Positions 19,229 through 27,960 of a stretch of 64,000 nt of DNA are shown here, one piece after another. The notes beneath the pieces are model-generated. The model had not been told where the DNA came from. It ran no database searches and saw nothing but the letters and a program-made list of their open reading frames with translations. The stretch is from assembly GCA_937959275.1 (NCBI GenBank), contig CALGLU010000043.1, positions 1-64,000 of the forward strand, in the 5' to 3' direction. The stretch's first letter is position 1; each line of letters opens with the position of its first letter. Origin of the DNA: an uncultured Saprospiraceae bacterium (lineage in GTDB: Bacteria > Bacteroidota > Bacteroidia > Chitinophagales > Saprospiraceae). A program made the translations under genes and the position numbers.

Positions 19229-20480
19229 GTTTTAATCTTTTTTTCATGTTAGACTCAAATACATAATGATCGATGAGAGCCGAAAATGTATTGAGAAATA
19301 AAATCGCCAGCATCCATCCTTCTGGATAAGCTGGATTTAATACTCTGATGATAATACCAAAGAAGCCGATCAAGATGCCATAGATCCATTTTCCGGTATT
19401 CGTCGCTGTTGCTGTCACAGGATCTGTCGCCATAAAGGCTATCGCAAATAACATACTGCCAATCCACGCATGATAGTACCAAGGTATGGTCATAAAGGGT
19501 GTCGCTCCCCATGCATTCATCAACAGCCCCATAATTGCTGATCCTAGTAAAGCACCTACGATAATTCTCCAACTGGCTATACCTCTAAACATTAAGAATA
19601 ACATCCCAATGATGATTAAAGGCTTACACGTCTCACCAATTGATCCTGGGATTGCCCCCCACCACATTTGAGAGGTACTATACACAGATGTCACTGCATC
19701 CCAACCACCTTGTGAAGCTAAAGCTAATGGTGTAGCGCCAGTAAATCCATCAACAACTGCCCCACCGACCGCAAACTGGTCGAGGTCCATCCAACCAAAT
19801 AAATAATTGAATAAGCTATGTCCCCATCCATATTCTGTACCGACTCCAGTCGCTATCTTATCAAAGCCTGACACCCAGACATTATCTCCAGATATCGTCG
19901 TCGGATATGCAAAGAAGACAAAGACTCTCGCTAACAAGGCAACATTCCATATATTCATGCCTGTCCCTCCAAAAGCTTCTTTACCAATGATAACTGCAAA
20001 AGCAACTGCAACAGCTAACATCCATAGTGGAATATCAGGAGGCATAATCAAAGTAATTAGCGGCCCAGAAACAAGAAAGCCTTCCTCAACAGCATGCCCT
20101 TTTTTGGCAGCAAAGAGAATCTCTATGCCCAAGCCAACACCGTGAACGACAAGAAATATTGGTAAAATTTTAATCAGCCCGTGGACTAACTTTAGATGGA
20201 AGCCTTCTACGAATCCCGCGTACTGGCCCATAGCAGTAAAGTGCTGATGGCCAATATTGTATGTTCCAAAGATCAGACACAATTGCAAAGCAATCATTAC
20301 CTGAAACATGGTTCTTTTCAAGTCAATCCCATCTCTTATGTGTACACCTCCAGCACGAGTCGTACTCTTGGGAGAGTAAAGAAATGTGAACACTGCATCC
20401 GCCGCTGTGCGACCGACCTTACCCAATGTTGATTTGGGTTCACTGTGTTCTATTTTTTCAAAAAAATCGATTAAGCCCAT
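19221..20480 (-). CDS. nqrB: Na+-NQR subunit B
   Basis: 419 residues, normal length. It is a multi-spanning membrane subunit that carries covalent FMN on the Thr of GATPLA (DGFTGATPLALAS, about residue 250) and riboflavin in characterised homologues. The N-terminal TRAGGVHIRDGIDLKRTM is the family's cytoplasmic entry segment. It starts 25 bp after nqrA and overlaps nqrC. Confidence 0.97.
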   Translation of the reverse strand: MGLIDFFEKIEHSEPKSTLGKVGRTAADAVFTFLYSPKSTTRAGGVHIRDGIDLKRTMFQVMIALQLCLIFGTYNIGHQHFTAMGQYAGFVEGFHLKLVHGLIKILPIFLVVHGVGLGIEILFAAKKGHAVEEGFLVSGPLITLIMPPDIPLWMLAVAVAFAVIIGKEAFGGTGMNIWNVALLARVFVFFAYPTTISGDNVWVSGFDKIATGVGTEYGWGHSLFNYLFGWMDLDQFAVGGAVVDGFTGATPLALASQGGWDAVTSVYSTSQMWWGAIPGSIGETCKPLIIIGMLFLMFRGIASWRIIVGALLGSAIMGLLMNAWGATPFMTIPWYYHAWIGSMLFAIAFMATDPVTATATNTGKWIYGILIGFFGIIIRVLNPAYPEGWMLAILFLNTFSALIDHYVFESNMKKRLKRA

Positions 20481-20505
20481 AGCTTATTCTTAGGAGTTTT
20501 AATGG

Positions 20506-22149
20506 TTAACCTTGCTCACGCATCATCTCTAAACCTTGACGCAATATTTTCTGTAATGGCATTTTAGACGTACATGCAAATTCACAAAGAGCAACGTCTT
20601 CTTCTGATAGCTCATTGAGGCCTAAGCCTTCCATCCGTTCGTAATCATTAGCCAAAATGGCTTTCATTAATTGCTGGAGGTGGATATCCATTGGTAATAA
20701 CTTTTCATATTGACCAGTCATCACAAATGCTCTCTTTTCTCCATGTGTATTTGTCGTTGGCTCAAACTCGTGATTCCTAAATAAAAAGTTAGGATAAGTC
20801 CCAGACACACTAGGTCTCGGCGTGATAGGCAAGAGCCAGCCAAACAATTCATAGTCATCCCCTTCAGGAATGGCCGTAATATGATTATCGTGAATATTCA
20901 AGAAATCTGACTCAGTAAGCTTACTGCCTGTTAAGACATTACCAGCTATGATCCGAGACTTAGATTCTTTCAATTTACCTTTTAATAAATCACCAACATT
21001 AGCACCTTGGAATGTCTTGACGTAGCATGGATTCTCAATTTCTGATCCAGTCAAAGCAACAATGCGCTCCATATTAAAACGACCTTCTAAAAATAAATCA
21101 CCGATGGTGACTAAATCCTGAACGTTTAATGTCCAAACCTTTTCTGTACTCCCTATTGGATCAATGTGATGTATTTGTACACCGACATTACCTGCAGGAT
21201 GTTTTCCATTAAACCAATGCAATTCAGCACCCGTCAAGCCAGTTAATGCGTCTGATGGAGCTGTGGCTGCAGATGCGTTTAATCCCAAATGGACTTTTCC
21301 TGAAGTTAGTTTTGACAGGACATCAATTGCTTTTTGAATACTTGCTCCTTTACCATCGACTATAAGCGAAGTGTCAGGTGCTAAAGGTGCAGTATCAAAT
21401 GTACTGATGAATATATTTTCTGGAATGATTTCAGGGTCAGGTAACACATCATATGGCCTTTGGTTTAATAAAGACCAAGTGCCTGATGAGAGCATAAAAT
21501 TAACAATGTCTTCTCGGGTAGCTGTTGATAAATCAGGAAGCTGTTGTTCAGCATACTGTATTTCACGATCTGCAAGTATGATCACTTCTGCAATGGCTCG
21601 TTTTGCTCCTCGCTTCACTTCTATAACTTCTCCGCTCACAGGAGAGGCATATTTAACTCGATTGTCTTTTTTATCTTCGAAAAGAGCATCTCCCGCCTTC
21701 ACTTCATCGCCAACGGCCACTAACATTCGAGGTATTGGAGACAATCCTCTAAAATTAGTTGGTTTGACTGCAAATGTTTTTGCTTTAATGGACTCATCAA
21801 TGATTGGCTCGGCCTTGCCTACGAGTTTGATGTCGTGTCCTTTGCTGAGCCGGTGCATTCCTGCTTGTCCAACAAAATCAGGCTTTGCAGATCCGAATAC
21901 TTCGGAGAGCTTTGGAAAAATCGAAAAATTATTCTGACTGGTGTCAGAACCCATTTTCTGTGCCTCGATTTGTAAAAGATTGTCGCTCAAAGCCAGAACA
22001 GCAAAACCAACTATTAACAATCCAACGGCAATTAAGCTGTAGGTTGTAATATTTGATCCTGATATTGATGACTGAGCTAATAGAATTTCTGCAGCTAACA
22101 CCAAGGTGACAACTGGAAAAATTCGTAGGAGCTTACGTTTAGATATCAT
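20506..22149 (-). CDS. nqrA: Na+-NQR subunit A with N-terminal membrane extension
   Basis: 547 residues from the ATG at 22149; an in-frame GTG at 22170 is only 3 bp from a -7-like element, so the ATG is preferred. The NqrA core starts near residue 95 (HRLSKGHDIKLVGKAEP) and runs to the C-terminus; it binds quinone and closes the complex on the cytoplasmic side in studied species. About 90 extra residues precede it, with two hydrophobic segments (IFPVVTLVLAAEILLA and YSLIAVGLLIVGFAVLAL). Classical NqrA is about 450 residues and soluble, so this form is membrane-tethered. First gene of the operon. Confidence 0.95.
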   Translation of the reverse strand: MISKRKLLRIFPVVTLVLAAEILLAQSSISGSNITTYSLIAVGLLIVGFAVLALSDNLLQIEAQKMGSDTSQNNFSIFPKLSEVFGSAKPDFVGQAGMHRLSKGHDIKLVGKAEPIIDESIKAKTFAVKPTNFRGLSPIPRMLVAVGDEVKAGDALFEDKKDNRVKYASPVSGEVIEVKRGAKRAIAEVIILADREIQYAEQQLPDLSTATREDIVNFMLSSGTWSLLNQRPYDVLPDPEIIPENIFISTFDTAPLAPDTSLIVDGKGASIQKAIDVLSKLTSGKVHLGLNASAATAPSDALTGLTGAELHWFNGKHPAGNVGVQIHHIDPIGSTEKVWTLNVQDLVTIGDLFLEGRFNMERIVALTGSEIENPCYVKTFQGANVGDLLKGKLKESKSRIIAGNVLTGSKLTESDFLNIHDNHITAIPEGDDYELFGWLLPITPRPSVSGTYPNFLFRNHEFEPTTNTHGEKRAFVMTGQYEKLLPMDIHLQQLMKAILANDYERMEGLGLNELSEEDVALCEFACTSKMPLQKILRQGLEMMREQG

Positions 22150-22172
22150 TGAAAAGGTCTTCAAAATCACCG

Positions 22173-22180
22173 CAAATGTA
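22173..22180 (-). promoter_or_regulatory. Candidate -7 element of the nqr operon
   Basis: On the minus strand this reads TACATTTG, matching TAnnTTTG, 23 bp before the ATG at 22149. A clear -33 TTG is not seen at the expected spacing. Confidence 0.45.
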
Positions 22181-22291
22181 ACAAGAATTTACATATTGAT
22201 TTCAGCACATATATCTTCATAACAAATGAAATCCTATTTAGATCAATTCTACATAAAGAATTGAAAATATATACTAAAAACGTGTAATCAT

Positions 22292-22711
22292 TTACTCCTT
22301 TTCAATGTGGGCTGTAAACCAAGCAAGTTTGACGATTGGTTCGGTGTTCGCAATAACATCGATGGTCTTCACAACATCCCCAGAAAATCCTGTGCTATCA
22401 AATTCTACCATAATCTTTCCTGTTTCTCCCGGTTTAATGGGTTCTTGGGGCCAAGTCAAATCTGTACATCGGCAAGCCGTCGCTAAATCAATAATCAAGG
22501 TTTCTGATCCTGTATTGGTAAAGTTGTATGTAATTCTCTTCTTTTCACCCTCTATCATGGTACCTAGATGGATCGTATCCTGTACGTAGGTGATAACAGG
22601 CACATTTGCGAGTAATTCCGTTTGTGATGTATCTACCAAATCTTTTGATCCCTTACAAGCAATTAAGGCGCTTGCAGCAATGAATAGTACAATAAGGTGA
22701 GTCGATTTCAT
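22292..22711 (-). CDS. DUF1573 lipoprotein
   Basis: 139 residues from the ATG at 22711, 4 bp after the stop of the OmpA-family gene; the in-frame upstream start at 22741 would overlap that gene and bury the signal peptide. MKSTHLIVLFIAASALIAC is a lipoprotein signal with the lipobox Cys. The rest is a DUF1573 Ig-like domain: DTIHLGTMIEGEKKRITYNF, TNTGSETLIID, then CRCTDLTWPQEPIKPGETGK. It probably sits on an outer-membrane leaflet and is co-transcribed with the PorP/OmpA pair. Function is unknown. Confidence 0.82.
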   Translation of the reverse strand: MKSTHLIVLFIAASALIACKGSKDLVDTSQTELLANVPVITYVQDTIHLGTMIEGEKKRITYNFTNTGSETLIIDLATACRCTDLTWPQEPIKPGETGKIMVEFDSTGFSGDVVKTIDVIANTEPIVKLAWFTAHIEKE

Positions 22712-22715
22712 AATC

Positions 22716-24797
22716 CTATTGACCTCCTTCTCTGGTGGCACCTTTTAATATTTCTTTTGTAATCAGGATTTCTTGAGGGCCCTCGATAATTTTGAATTCT
22801 GTACGTCGGTTAAATCTGTGTTCTTCTTCTGAACACCGAGTCCCTTGTACACATCGATTGAGAATTAGCGTTTCTCCATATCCAATTGGCTTTATTCTCT
22901 CAACAGCTACTCCTCTTTCGATTAACCAATCAGTTGCAGACTGCGCTCTTTTCTGTGACAAATCCTGATTATATCGCTTGGGCCCTCTAATATCTGTATG
23001 AGAAGACAGTTCGATAACCATATCAGGGTACTCATTCATAAGGTTCAAGATGATATTCAAATCGATTTCAGCTTCATCTAAAATATCCCATTTGTCAAAA
23101 TCATAATAAATCTTATTCAATCGAATCGGCTGATTAATGGTAATCAATTCAAATTCTGGTTCGCCACCGCCACCATCTGTGTCACTACCTGGTGGTAATG
23201 GCCTTAATGTGATGATTTTATTAATCGTGTAGTCATCAAGAATACCGAGTGTATTAAACTCTATACTATCTGGATAGTAACCATCTCTTGTGATGTAGCC
23301 TTTGTATGATCTATCTTGATCCAGAAAGAACTGAAAATCATTGCCTTCTGGATTATCTTTAGATACATCGGGACTCGCTCCAGACTTGTCTTCTAATGAT
23401 ATTGTAGCTCCATTTAATGGACCATTGGGATCATTGACTAAGGCTAGCAAATCTATTTGGATTTGTCTGATGTTGAATTCGTAGATATCATCACAGCACG
23501 TTCTGCTCTTCATGTTTTTCTTCTCCTCAACATCTCTATTCGATACTAGAAAACCATTGATACCATCTGCATCAAAAGAGATATTCATATCATCAAATGT
23601 GGTATTATAATTACGCCCCAAATTGACAACCTCGCTCCATACGACTCCGTCCCATGTTGATGTAAAAATATCATAGCCTCCCATACCAGGATGTCCGTCT
23701 GAACTAAAATATAAGGTGCCATCATGATAATACGGCGTCACTTCATCAAAAGCTGTATTGATGACTGGTCCAAGATTGACGGGTGCTGAGAAGTTATCTT
23801 CTCCTTGAATTGTTGAGTAATAAAGATCAAGTCCACCTTCACCTCCTTCCATATCTGAAGTAAAATAAAGTACTTCGTCCCCAAACAGATCGCCAACAAC
23901 TGGATGCGTAACTAAGAAATCTCCATTGATGGAGTTTACTGCATATGCAGGTGACCATTCTTCACCATCATATTTACTAAAAAACAAAGAGGATGACTCC
24001 AAATCATTTCCATCGAGCTTTGACCTTGTAAAATACATCAACTTGCCATCAGGGGAAAAAGCAACATTCCCTGTATGGAAACCTGGTCTGTTAATTTCTT
24101 TTTCTAATGCATCAGGCTTGTCGTATTCTCCTTTGTCATTCTTACGGCTGACGTATATTTTCGAATATTGTTTGTCATTTCCACCAGTTGCTTCAACAAC
24201 CTTTTTAGCAGGAATGGCAGAAAAATACAAATCACCATTGACATAGAGTCTTGGAGAATACTCGACAAATGCTGAGTTTATATCTCCTTTTGCAAATTGG
24301 ATAACAGTTTCCACATTTTCTTCAAGCTGGTTTGTCAACTTCATCCCAGCCATTGCATTACGAGCCATGGGTTTAAGTTCTTCTTCAGATGAAAGCTCAA
24401 CAAATTTTTCGAGGTTTGCATAAGCTTCTTCGTATTCTCCTAAGGCTTTAAGAGACATACCATAATAGTAGCGTTCATCAATAAATATATTATCCTCATC
24501 ACGATCCAATAATCTCTTATATCTCGAATTTGCGCCTTTGTAATTTCTAAGGACATAATTTAGATATCCCAATTGGGCTGCTATATTAGGGTCTTTGGAC
24601 TCTCGATAGGCTTGTTCGTACCAATCTTCTGCGTTATAATAGTCCCTCAATTTCATAAGTTCGTCAGCTTTTTCAAGCATCTTATTATAAGGTACTTCAG
24701 TCAGAGGTTGTGCCGATACTACAATCGCCATAAAACAGACTGTCAGTAATGCAAAACCATATTTTTTATAAGTCAAAACGTTCATTCTAGTTACCAT
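22716..24797 (-). CDS. OmpA-family protein with TPR and beta-propeller (T9SS PorE-like architecture)
   Basis: 693 residues from the ATG at 24797, just after the PorP-like stop; ATG 24785 is an alternative. The frame extends to 24884 but would overlap the upstream gene. The order is signal peptide, tetratricopeptide-like helices (about 20-140), a PD40/WD40-like propeller with NVAFSPDGKLMYFTRSK and YYHDGTLYFSSDGHPGMGGY (about 170-450), a carboxypeptidase-regulatory-like domain (about 470-560), and a C-terminal OmpA peptidoglycan-binding domain with YYDFDKWDI and SSHTDIRG. This matches the layout of PorE of the T9SS, though Bacteroidota carry many paralogues next to PorP/SprF proteins. It likely anchors a T9SS-associated complex to peptidoglycan. 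Confidence 0.88.
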   Translation of the reverse strand: MVTRMNVLTYKKYGFALLTVCFMAIVVSAQPLTEVPYNKMLEKADELMKLRDYYNAEDWYEQAYRESKDPNIAAQLGYLNYVLRNYKGANSRYKRLLDRDEDNIFIDERYYYGMSLKALGEYEEAYANLEKFVELSSEEELKPMARNAMAGMKLTNQLEENVETVIQFAKGDINSAFVEYSPRLYVNGDLYFSAIPAKKVVEATGGNDKQYSKIYVSRKNDKGEYDKPDALEKEINRPGFHTGNVAFSPDGKLMYFTRSKLDGNDLESSSLFFSKYDGEEWSPAYAVNSINGDFLVTHPVVGDLFGDEVLYFTSDMEGGEGGLDLYYSTIQGEDNFSAPVNLGPVINTAFDEVTPYYHDGTLYFSSDGHPGMGGYDIFTSTWDGVVWSEVVNLGRNYNTTFDDMNISFDADGINGFLVSNRDVEEKKNMKSRTCCDDIYEFNIRQIQIDLLALVNDPNGPLNGATISLEDKSGASPDVSKDNPEGNDFQFFLDQDRSYKGYITRDGYYPDSIEFNTLGILDDYTINKIITLRPLPPGSDTDGGGGEPEFELITINQPIRLNKIYYDFDKWDILDEAEIDLNIILNLMNEYPDMVIELSSHTDIRGPKRYNQDLSQKRAQSATDWLIERGVAVERIKPIGYGETLILNRCVQGTRCSEEEHRFNRRTEFKIIEGPQEILITKEILKGATREGGQ

Positions 24798-24798
24798 A

Positions 24799-25944
24799 TT
24801 AAAATCGTGGACAAAAGATGACTGGATCGACTTCAGGATCCTTGTAAATTTTAATAATATAAGTCGCACCAAGTTCAAAGGCACTTTGAAATCCAGGTGC
24901 TTGCTGAAAGCCTAAAAGGCCTAAATCAAATGCTGCACCGACTTTAAGGTCTTTCATTTCTACGCCAAAAAACAACTGTAAATCAGCAGGGCCAATCGCT
25001 CTAAAACCAAGTCCACCATTGACTACTGTGCCCTTTTTAGGATCAATAAGATAACCCGCAATGGCATGAAACTGAGCTTCAAATCCTTGTTTGGTGAATT
25101 GGACCATTGCACCAGGAGAAAAGCGTAATTTATCGTTTAAGTATCTTGTATAATTCGAAGTTGCTGTAAACCGTGGATTTCTACGATCCGTCGCTTGAAA
25201 TGTGCCTTGACATCTAGGATCTGTTCGATCAATACTACAATCAAGTGGTGGTTCATTAGGATCTGGATTCGGGTTATTTACATTAGAATTACCATCTCCT
25301 TGAATGATACTAGTCCTTGCATTGCTAATGTGATCAACAGACCAGCCAAGTTCAAACTGTGAGCTTTTATCTGGAATTGCTTTATAGAGAAAGCCAATTG
25401 CATAGTCTCCTTTGGTCGTACCATCAACATTGCCTTGCTGATCAACATTTACGACTCCACTAAGGGATGAACTTTGTAAATCTACAAGTGAACTCCCATC
25501 TTCTGATCTCAGATCAAAATCAAATGGATTGTTCAAGCTTCTTGAATAGGATCCATATTTGATACCAACTGAAAAGACTCTGCTATAATTTTTGTCAAAT
25601 GCAAAGTGGTAAGCAGCATTCAGTCCACCAACTGTTGTTTTTACGCCTAATGACCCCGCATTATCGGAAGCAAAATTGATACCTCCTCCAATCCAATCGT
25701 ATTTACGAAAGCCTTTCATGATAGGAGAATCCACGGAGAAAGCTGGGGTTTTATAACCTCCGGAATTCAACCATTGGCCCCTGTAATGCCCTGATAAGCG
25801 TATTGTCCCACTAAATGCTCCAGTTTGAGCGGGATTAAAAGTCAAAGGTGACATTTCAAAGTAGCTGAAATGCAAATCTTGGGCTTTAAGTCCTGCGAGG
25901 GTAAAGAGTATTAGCGCTGAGAGTAAAAATTTCTTTATAATCAT
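24799..25944 (-). CDS. PorP/SprF-family type IX secretion membrane protein
   Basis: 381 residues. The signal peptide ends LKAQ; the mature start DLHFSYFEMSPLTFNPAQTG and the nearby SGHYRGQW are the family signature. The remaining strands form an outer-membrane barrel. Family members partner with OmpA-type proteins in the T9SS or attach specific cargo; the adjacent gene is such an OmpA protein. Whether this is the core PorP or an accessory paralogue cannot be told here. An unusual Asn/Pro-rich stretch (about 230-245) contains a likely disulfide pair CSIDRTDPRC. Confidence 0.9.
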   Translation of the reverse strand: MIIKKFLLSALILFTLAGLKAQDLHFSYFEMSPLTFNPAQTGAFSGTIRLSGHYRGQWLNSGGYKTPAFSVDSPIMKGFRKYDWIGGGINFASDNAGSLGVKTTVGGLNAAYHFAFDKNYSRVFSVGIKYGSYSRSLNNPFDFDLRSEDGSSLVDLQSSSLSGVVNVDQQGNVDGTTKGDYAIGFLYKAIPDKSSQFELGWSVDHISNARTSIIQGDGNSNVNNPNPDPNEPPLDCSIDRTDPRCQGTFQATDRRNPRFTATSNYTRYLNDKLRFSPGAMVQFTKQGFEAQFHAIAGYLIDPKKGTVVNGGLGFRAIGPADLQLFFGVEMKDLKVGAAFDLGLLGFQQAPGFQSAFELGATYIIKIYKDPEVDPVIFCPRF

Positions 25945-26089
25945 AGAGTTTTATGTCATCTCCTCCTAATCGAAAGATAGTTCATTTTTTCTAAACTTTA
26001 GCTGAGCTATGCTTTACTTTAGGGTTCATAAAATGGATAACCGAGTTCATTTACTTAATGCGAATATATTACCAATAATTGTAATTTGA

Positions 26090-27109
26090 ATGCTTTTCTA
26101 TATAAAGACAAACGCAATAGTGTGGTGCTTTCTTTTCTCAAATGCGATTAGTTTTAGTCAAAGTGCGGATAGTCTATCATTTTTTAGCCCTTCGCCCGAC
26201 TTTAACAAGCAGAGATTGACGCTGGCTGCGACTGCGGCTGGTCTTAGCTATACCGGTCTTTCTATTGCCCTGTATCAGACATGGTATAAGGATTTTGATC
26301 AAGAGGGATTTCATTTTTTTAATGATTGGAATGAGTGGCGCAATGTGGATAAAGCTGGGCATGTGTATAGTTCCCATGCGCAGGCCTTGATGAGCTATAA
26401 AGCGGCTAAGTGGACGGGCATGGAGGAGTCTCAGGCGATTTGGAGTGGTGTTTTGATTGGTGCGCTTGCCCAAACGACCATTGAGGTGATGGATGGCTAT
26501 TCGAGTAAATGGGGCTTTTCGTTGAGTGATTTTGGTGCGAATGCGCTTGGATTGGCATTGTTTGCCGGTCAGCAATCTTTCTGGAAGGAGCAGCGGATTC
26601 TGTTGAAGGTATCGTCTTCTTCAAAGGATTATACTCAGGTAAGATTAGAGTCATTCAATATAGATGGTATTAGTCAATCGATTAAAGACTTCGAGAATAC
26701 TATTATTAATGAGCAAGTTAGGCGTCTATATGGTTCTTCAGGCTTAGAGCGTTTTTTAAAGGATTATAATGCCCAGACGATTTGGATGAGCGCTAATGTA
26801 AATGCGTTTTTCCCCCAAGCGCCGACACCTGAGTGGCTAAATCTTTCTTTTGGCTATGGTGCTGAAAACATCTTTGGAGGCTTTGACAATCAGTGGACAG
26901 CAAACGGTAATATTTATAATGTCGATCTTGGTCTTCATCCACGACACTCTCAATACTTTCTCTCTCCTGATATTGATTTAACACGGATCAAGGTTAAAAA
27001 ACCATTTTGGAAAACGGTTTTTTCTGTATTGAATATTTTAAAAATACCCATGCCTACATTAGAATATAATTCGACAGGGCAGTTTGTTTGGCATTGGTTG
27101 TTTTTGTAG
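26090..27109 (+). CDS. DUF2279 (YfiM-like) membrane-associated protein
   Basis: 339 residues. The signal peptide ends ISFSQ. The DUF2279 core is seen as KAGHVYSSHAQALMSYKAAKW, WSGVLIGALAQTTIEVMDGY and SLSDFGANALGLALFAGQ. It is a predicted inner- or outer-membrane protein of unknown role, widespread in Bacteroidota. Its stop codon lies within a REP-like palindromic cluster. It is transcribed away from the PorP operon, with which it shares the 26-kb intergenic region. Confidence 0.83.
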   Translation: MLFYIKTNAIVWCFLFSNAISFSQSADSLSFFSPSPDFNKQRLTLAATAAGLSYTGLSIALYQTWYKDFDQEGFHFFNDWNEWRNVDKAGHVYSSHAQALMSYKAAKWTGMEESQAIWSGVLIGALAQTTIEVMDGYSSKWGFSLSDFGANALGLALFAGQQSFWKEQRILLKVSSSSKDYTQVRLESFNIDGISQSIKDFENTIINEQVRRLYGSSGLERFLKDYNAQTIWMSANVNAFFPQAPTPEWLNLSFGYGAENIFGGFDNQWTANGNIYNVDLGLHPRHSQYFLSPDIDLTRIKVKKPFWKTVFSVLNILKIPMPTLEYNSTGQFVWHWLFL

Positions 27110-27150
27110 AAGCCATGCATGGCGACTGTATTCTACCAATGCATGGCGTA
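27101..27150. repeat. REP-like palindromes at the 3' side of the transposase gene
   Basis: GCCATGCATGGC (27112-27123) and a second GCATGGCG-containing copy (27136-27148) share the GTAGA...CCATGCATGGC core of the palindromes at 27373 and 27806. The first overlaps the 3' end of the DUF2279 gene. Confidence 0.7.
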
Positions 27151-27154
27151 TCTA

Positions 27155-27694
27155 TTAAGGATTGCCACGAAATTTGTCTTTGCCCCATTTTTTGGGATTG
27201 CATTCTATATAGTTTTGAATTCGTTCATACGATTTTTGATCGCGTATAATATTATCATAAAAACGCGGCTGCCAGCCAAAATCGATATGCATTTTGCGTG
27301 CATGTGTTGTTACAGCAGATTTGTATCCACGAATAACAGATGCCAAATTTTTGCGTTGTGGTCCGAATTTATTTGTAGAGACGCCATGCGTGGCGTCTCT
27401 ACAATTATTATATTCATTTTGACCAATTATAATAATTCCATGAATATGATTGGGCATTGTAATAAACGAACCCAATTGTAAATTCAGGTCAGGACGAATG
27501 ATTGGGGATTTATACCATTCCTTTGTTGCCACAGATCCGATTTCATTCAAGCACATTCTGTTATTTTTTATATGCCCAAAGAAATGTTCCCGATTATGGG
27601 TACATATCGTAATAAAATAGGCTGCAGCGCTGCCATAATCCCATGTCCTTAATCGCGCAGACGCTATGCGAAATTTATTTTTAAACTTGTCCAT
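27155..27694 (-). CDS. REP-associated tyrosine transposase (RAYT, IS200-like Y1 family)
   Basis: 179 residues from ATG 27694 (MDKFKNKFRIASARLRTWDY, the usual family start; an ATG 33 bp upstream is less likely). AAYFITICTHNREHFFG opens the Y1_Tnp domain, MPNHIHG is the HUH metal motif, and the Tyr of RGYKSAVT is the likely catalytic residue. The enzyme cuts and joins single-stranded DNA at REP palindromes in known systems. Matching palindromes flank the gene on both sides. A third 32-bp palindrome lies inside the frame (about residues 97-108, coding RDATHGVST), an insertion not expected for the family. Confidence 0.9.
   Translation of the reverse strand: MDKFKNKFRIASARLRTWDYGSAAAYFITICTHNREHFFGHIKNNRMCLNEIGSVATKEWYKSPIIRPDLNLQLGSFITMPNHIHGIIIIGQNEYNNCRDATHGVSTNKFGPQRKNLASVIRGYKSAVTTHARKMHIDFGWQPRFYDNIIRDQKSYERIQNYIECNPKKWGKDKFRGNP
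27373..27404. repeat. REP palindrome inside the transposase reading frame
   Basis: A perfect 14-bp inverted repeat (27373-27386 with 27391-27404) around TGCG. The arm TTGTAGAGACGCCA contains the GAGACGCCA arm of the palindrome at 27806-27827. Confidence 0.9.
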
Positions 27695-27805
27695 TGTTTC
27701 TAGTTGTAAAGTGCAATGTGCATTCATCTAAATGCTCATTGTAATAATCCTTTATTGTTTTTGTTGCTGTTTTTGTTGCTGTTTTTGTTTATTAATGACT
27801 TAATT

Positions 27806-27827
27806 GAGACGCCATGCATGGCGTCTC
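27806..27827. repeat. REP palindrome upstream of the transposase gene
   Basis: GAGACGCCATG followed by CATGGCGTCTC, a perfect 22-bp palindrome, then TAC. A 12-bp tandem repeat (TTTTTGTTGCTG, nearly three copies, about 27757-27790) lies between it and the gene. Confidence 0.9.
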
Positions 27828-27960
27828 TACTGTTTGGAATATCTAATATAAGGAAATGATAATTATTAGAAATAATTAATTGTCAATCAAATGACATTCG
27901 AATTTATATAACTCTAGATTATAACAGCCTCGTCTTTAAAAAAACTCATTCTCAAACATC

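Noticed and set aside
25944-25975. AGGAGG with a mini-frame (ATG ACA TAA) before the PorP-like gene
   Set aside because: The spacing to the true ATG is too long for a normal ribosome site and a three-codon frame cannot be judged by sequence alone.
27119-27481. Plus-strand open frame over the transposase
   Set aside because: Antisense to a well-supported RAYT gene; no homology features.
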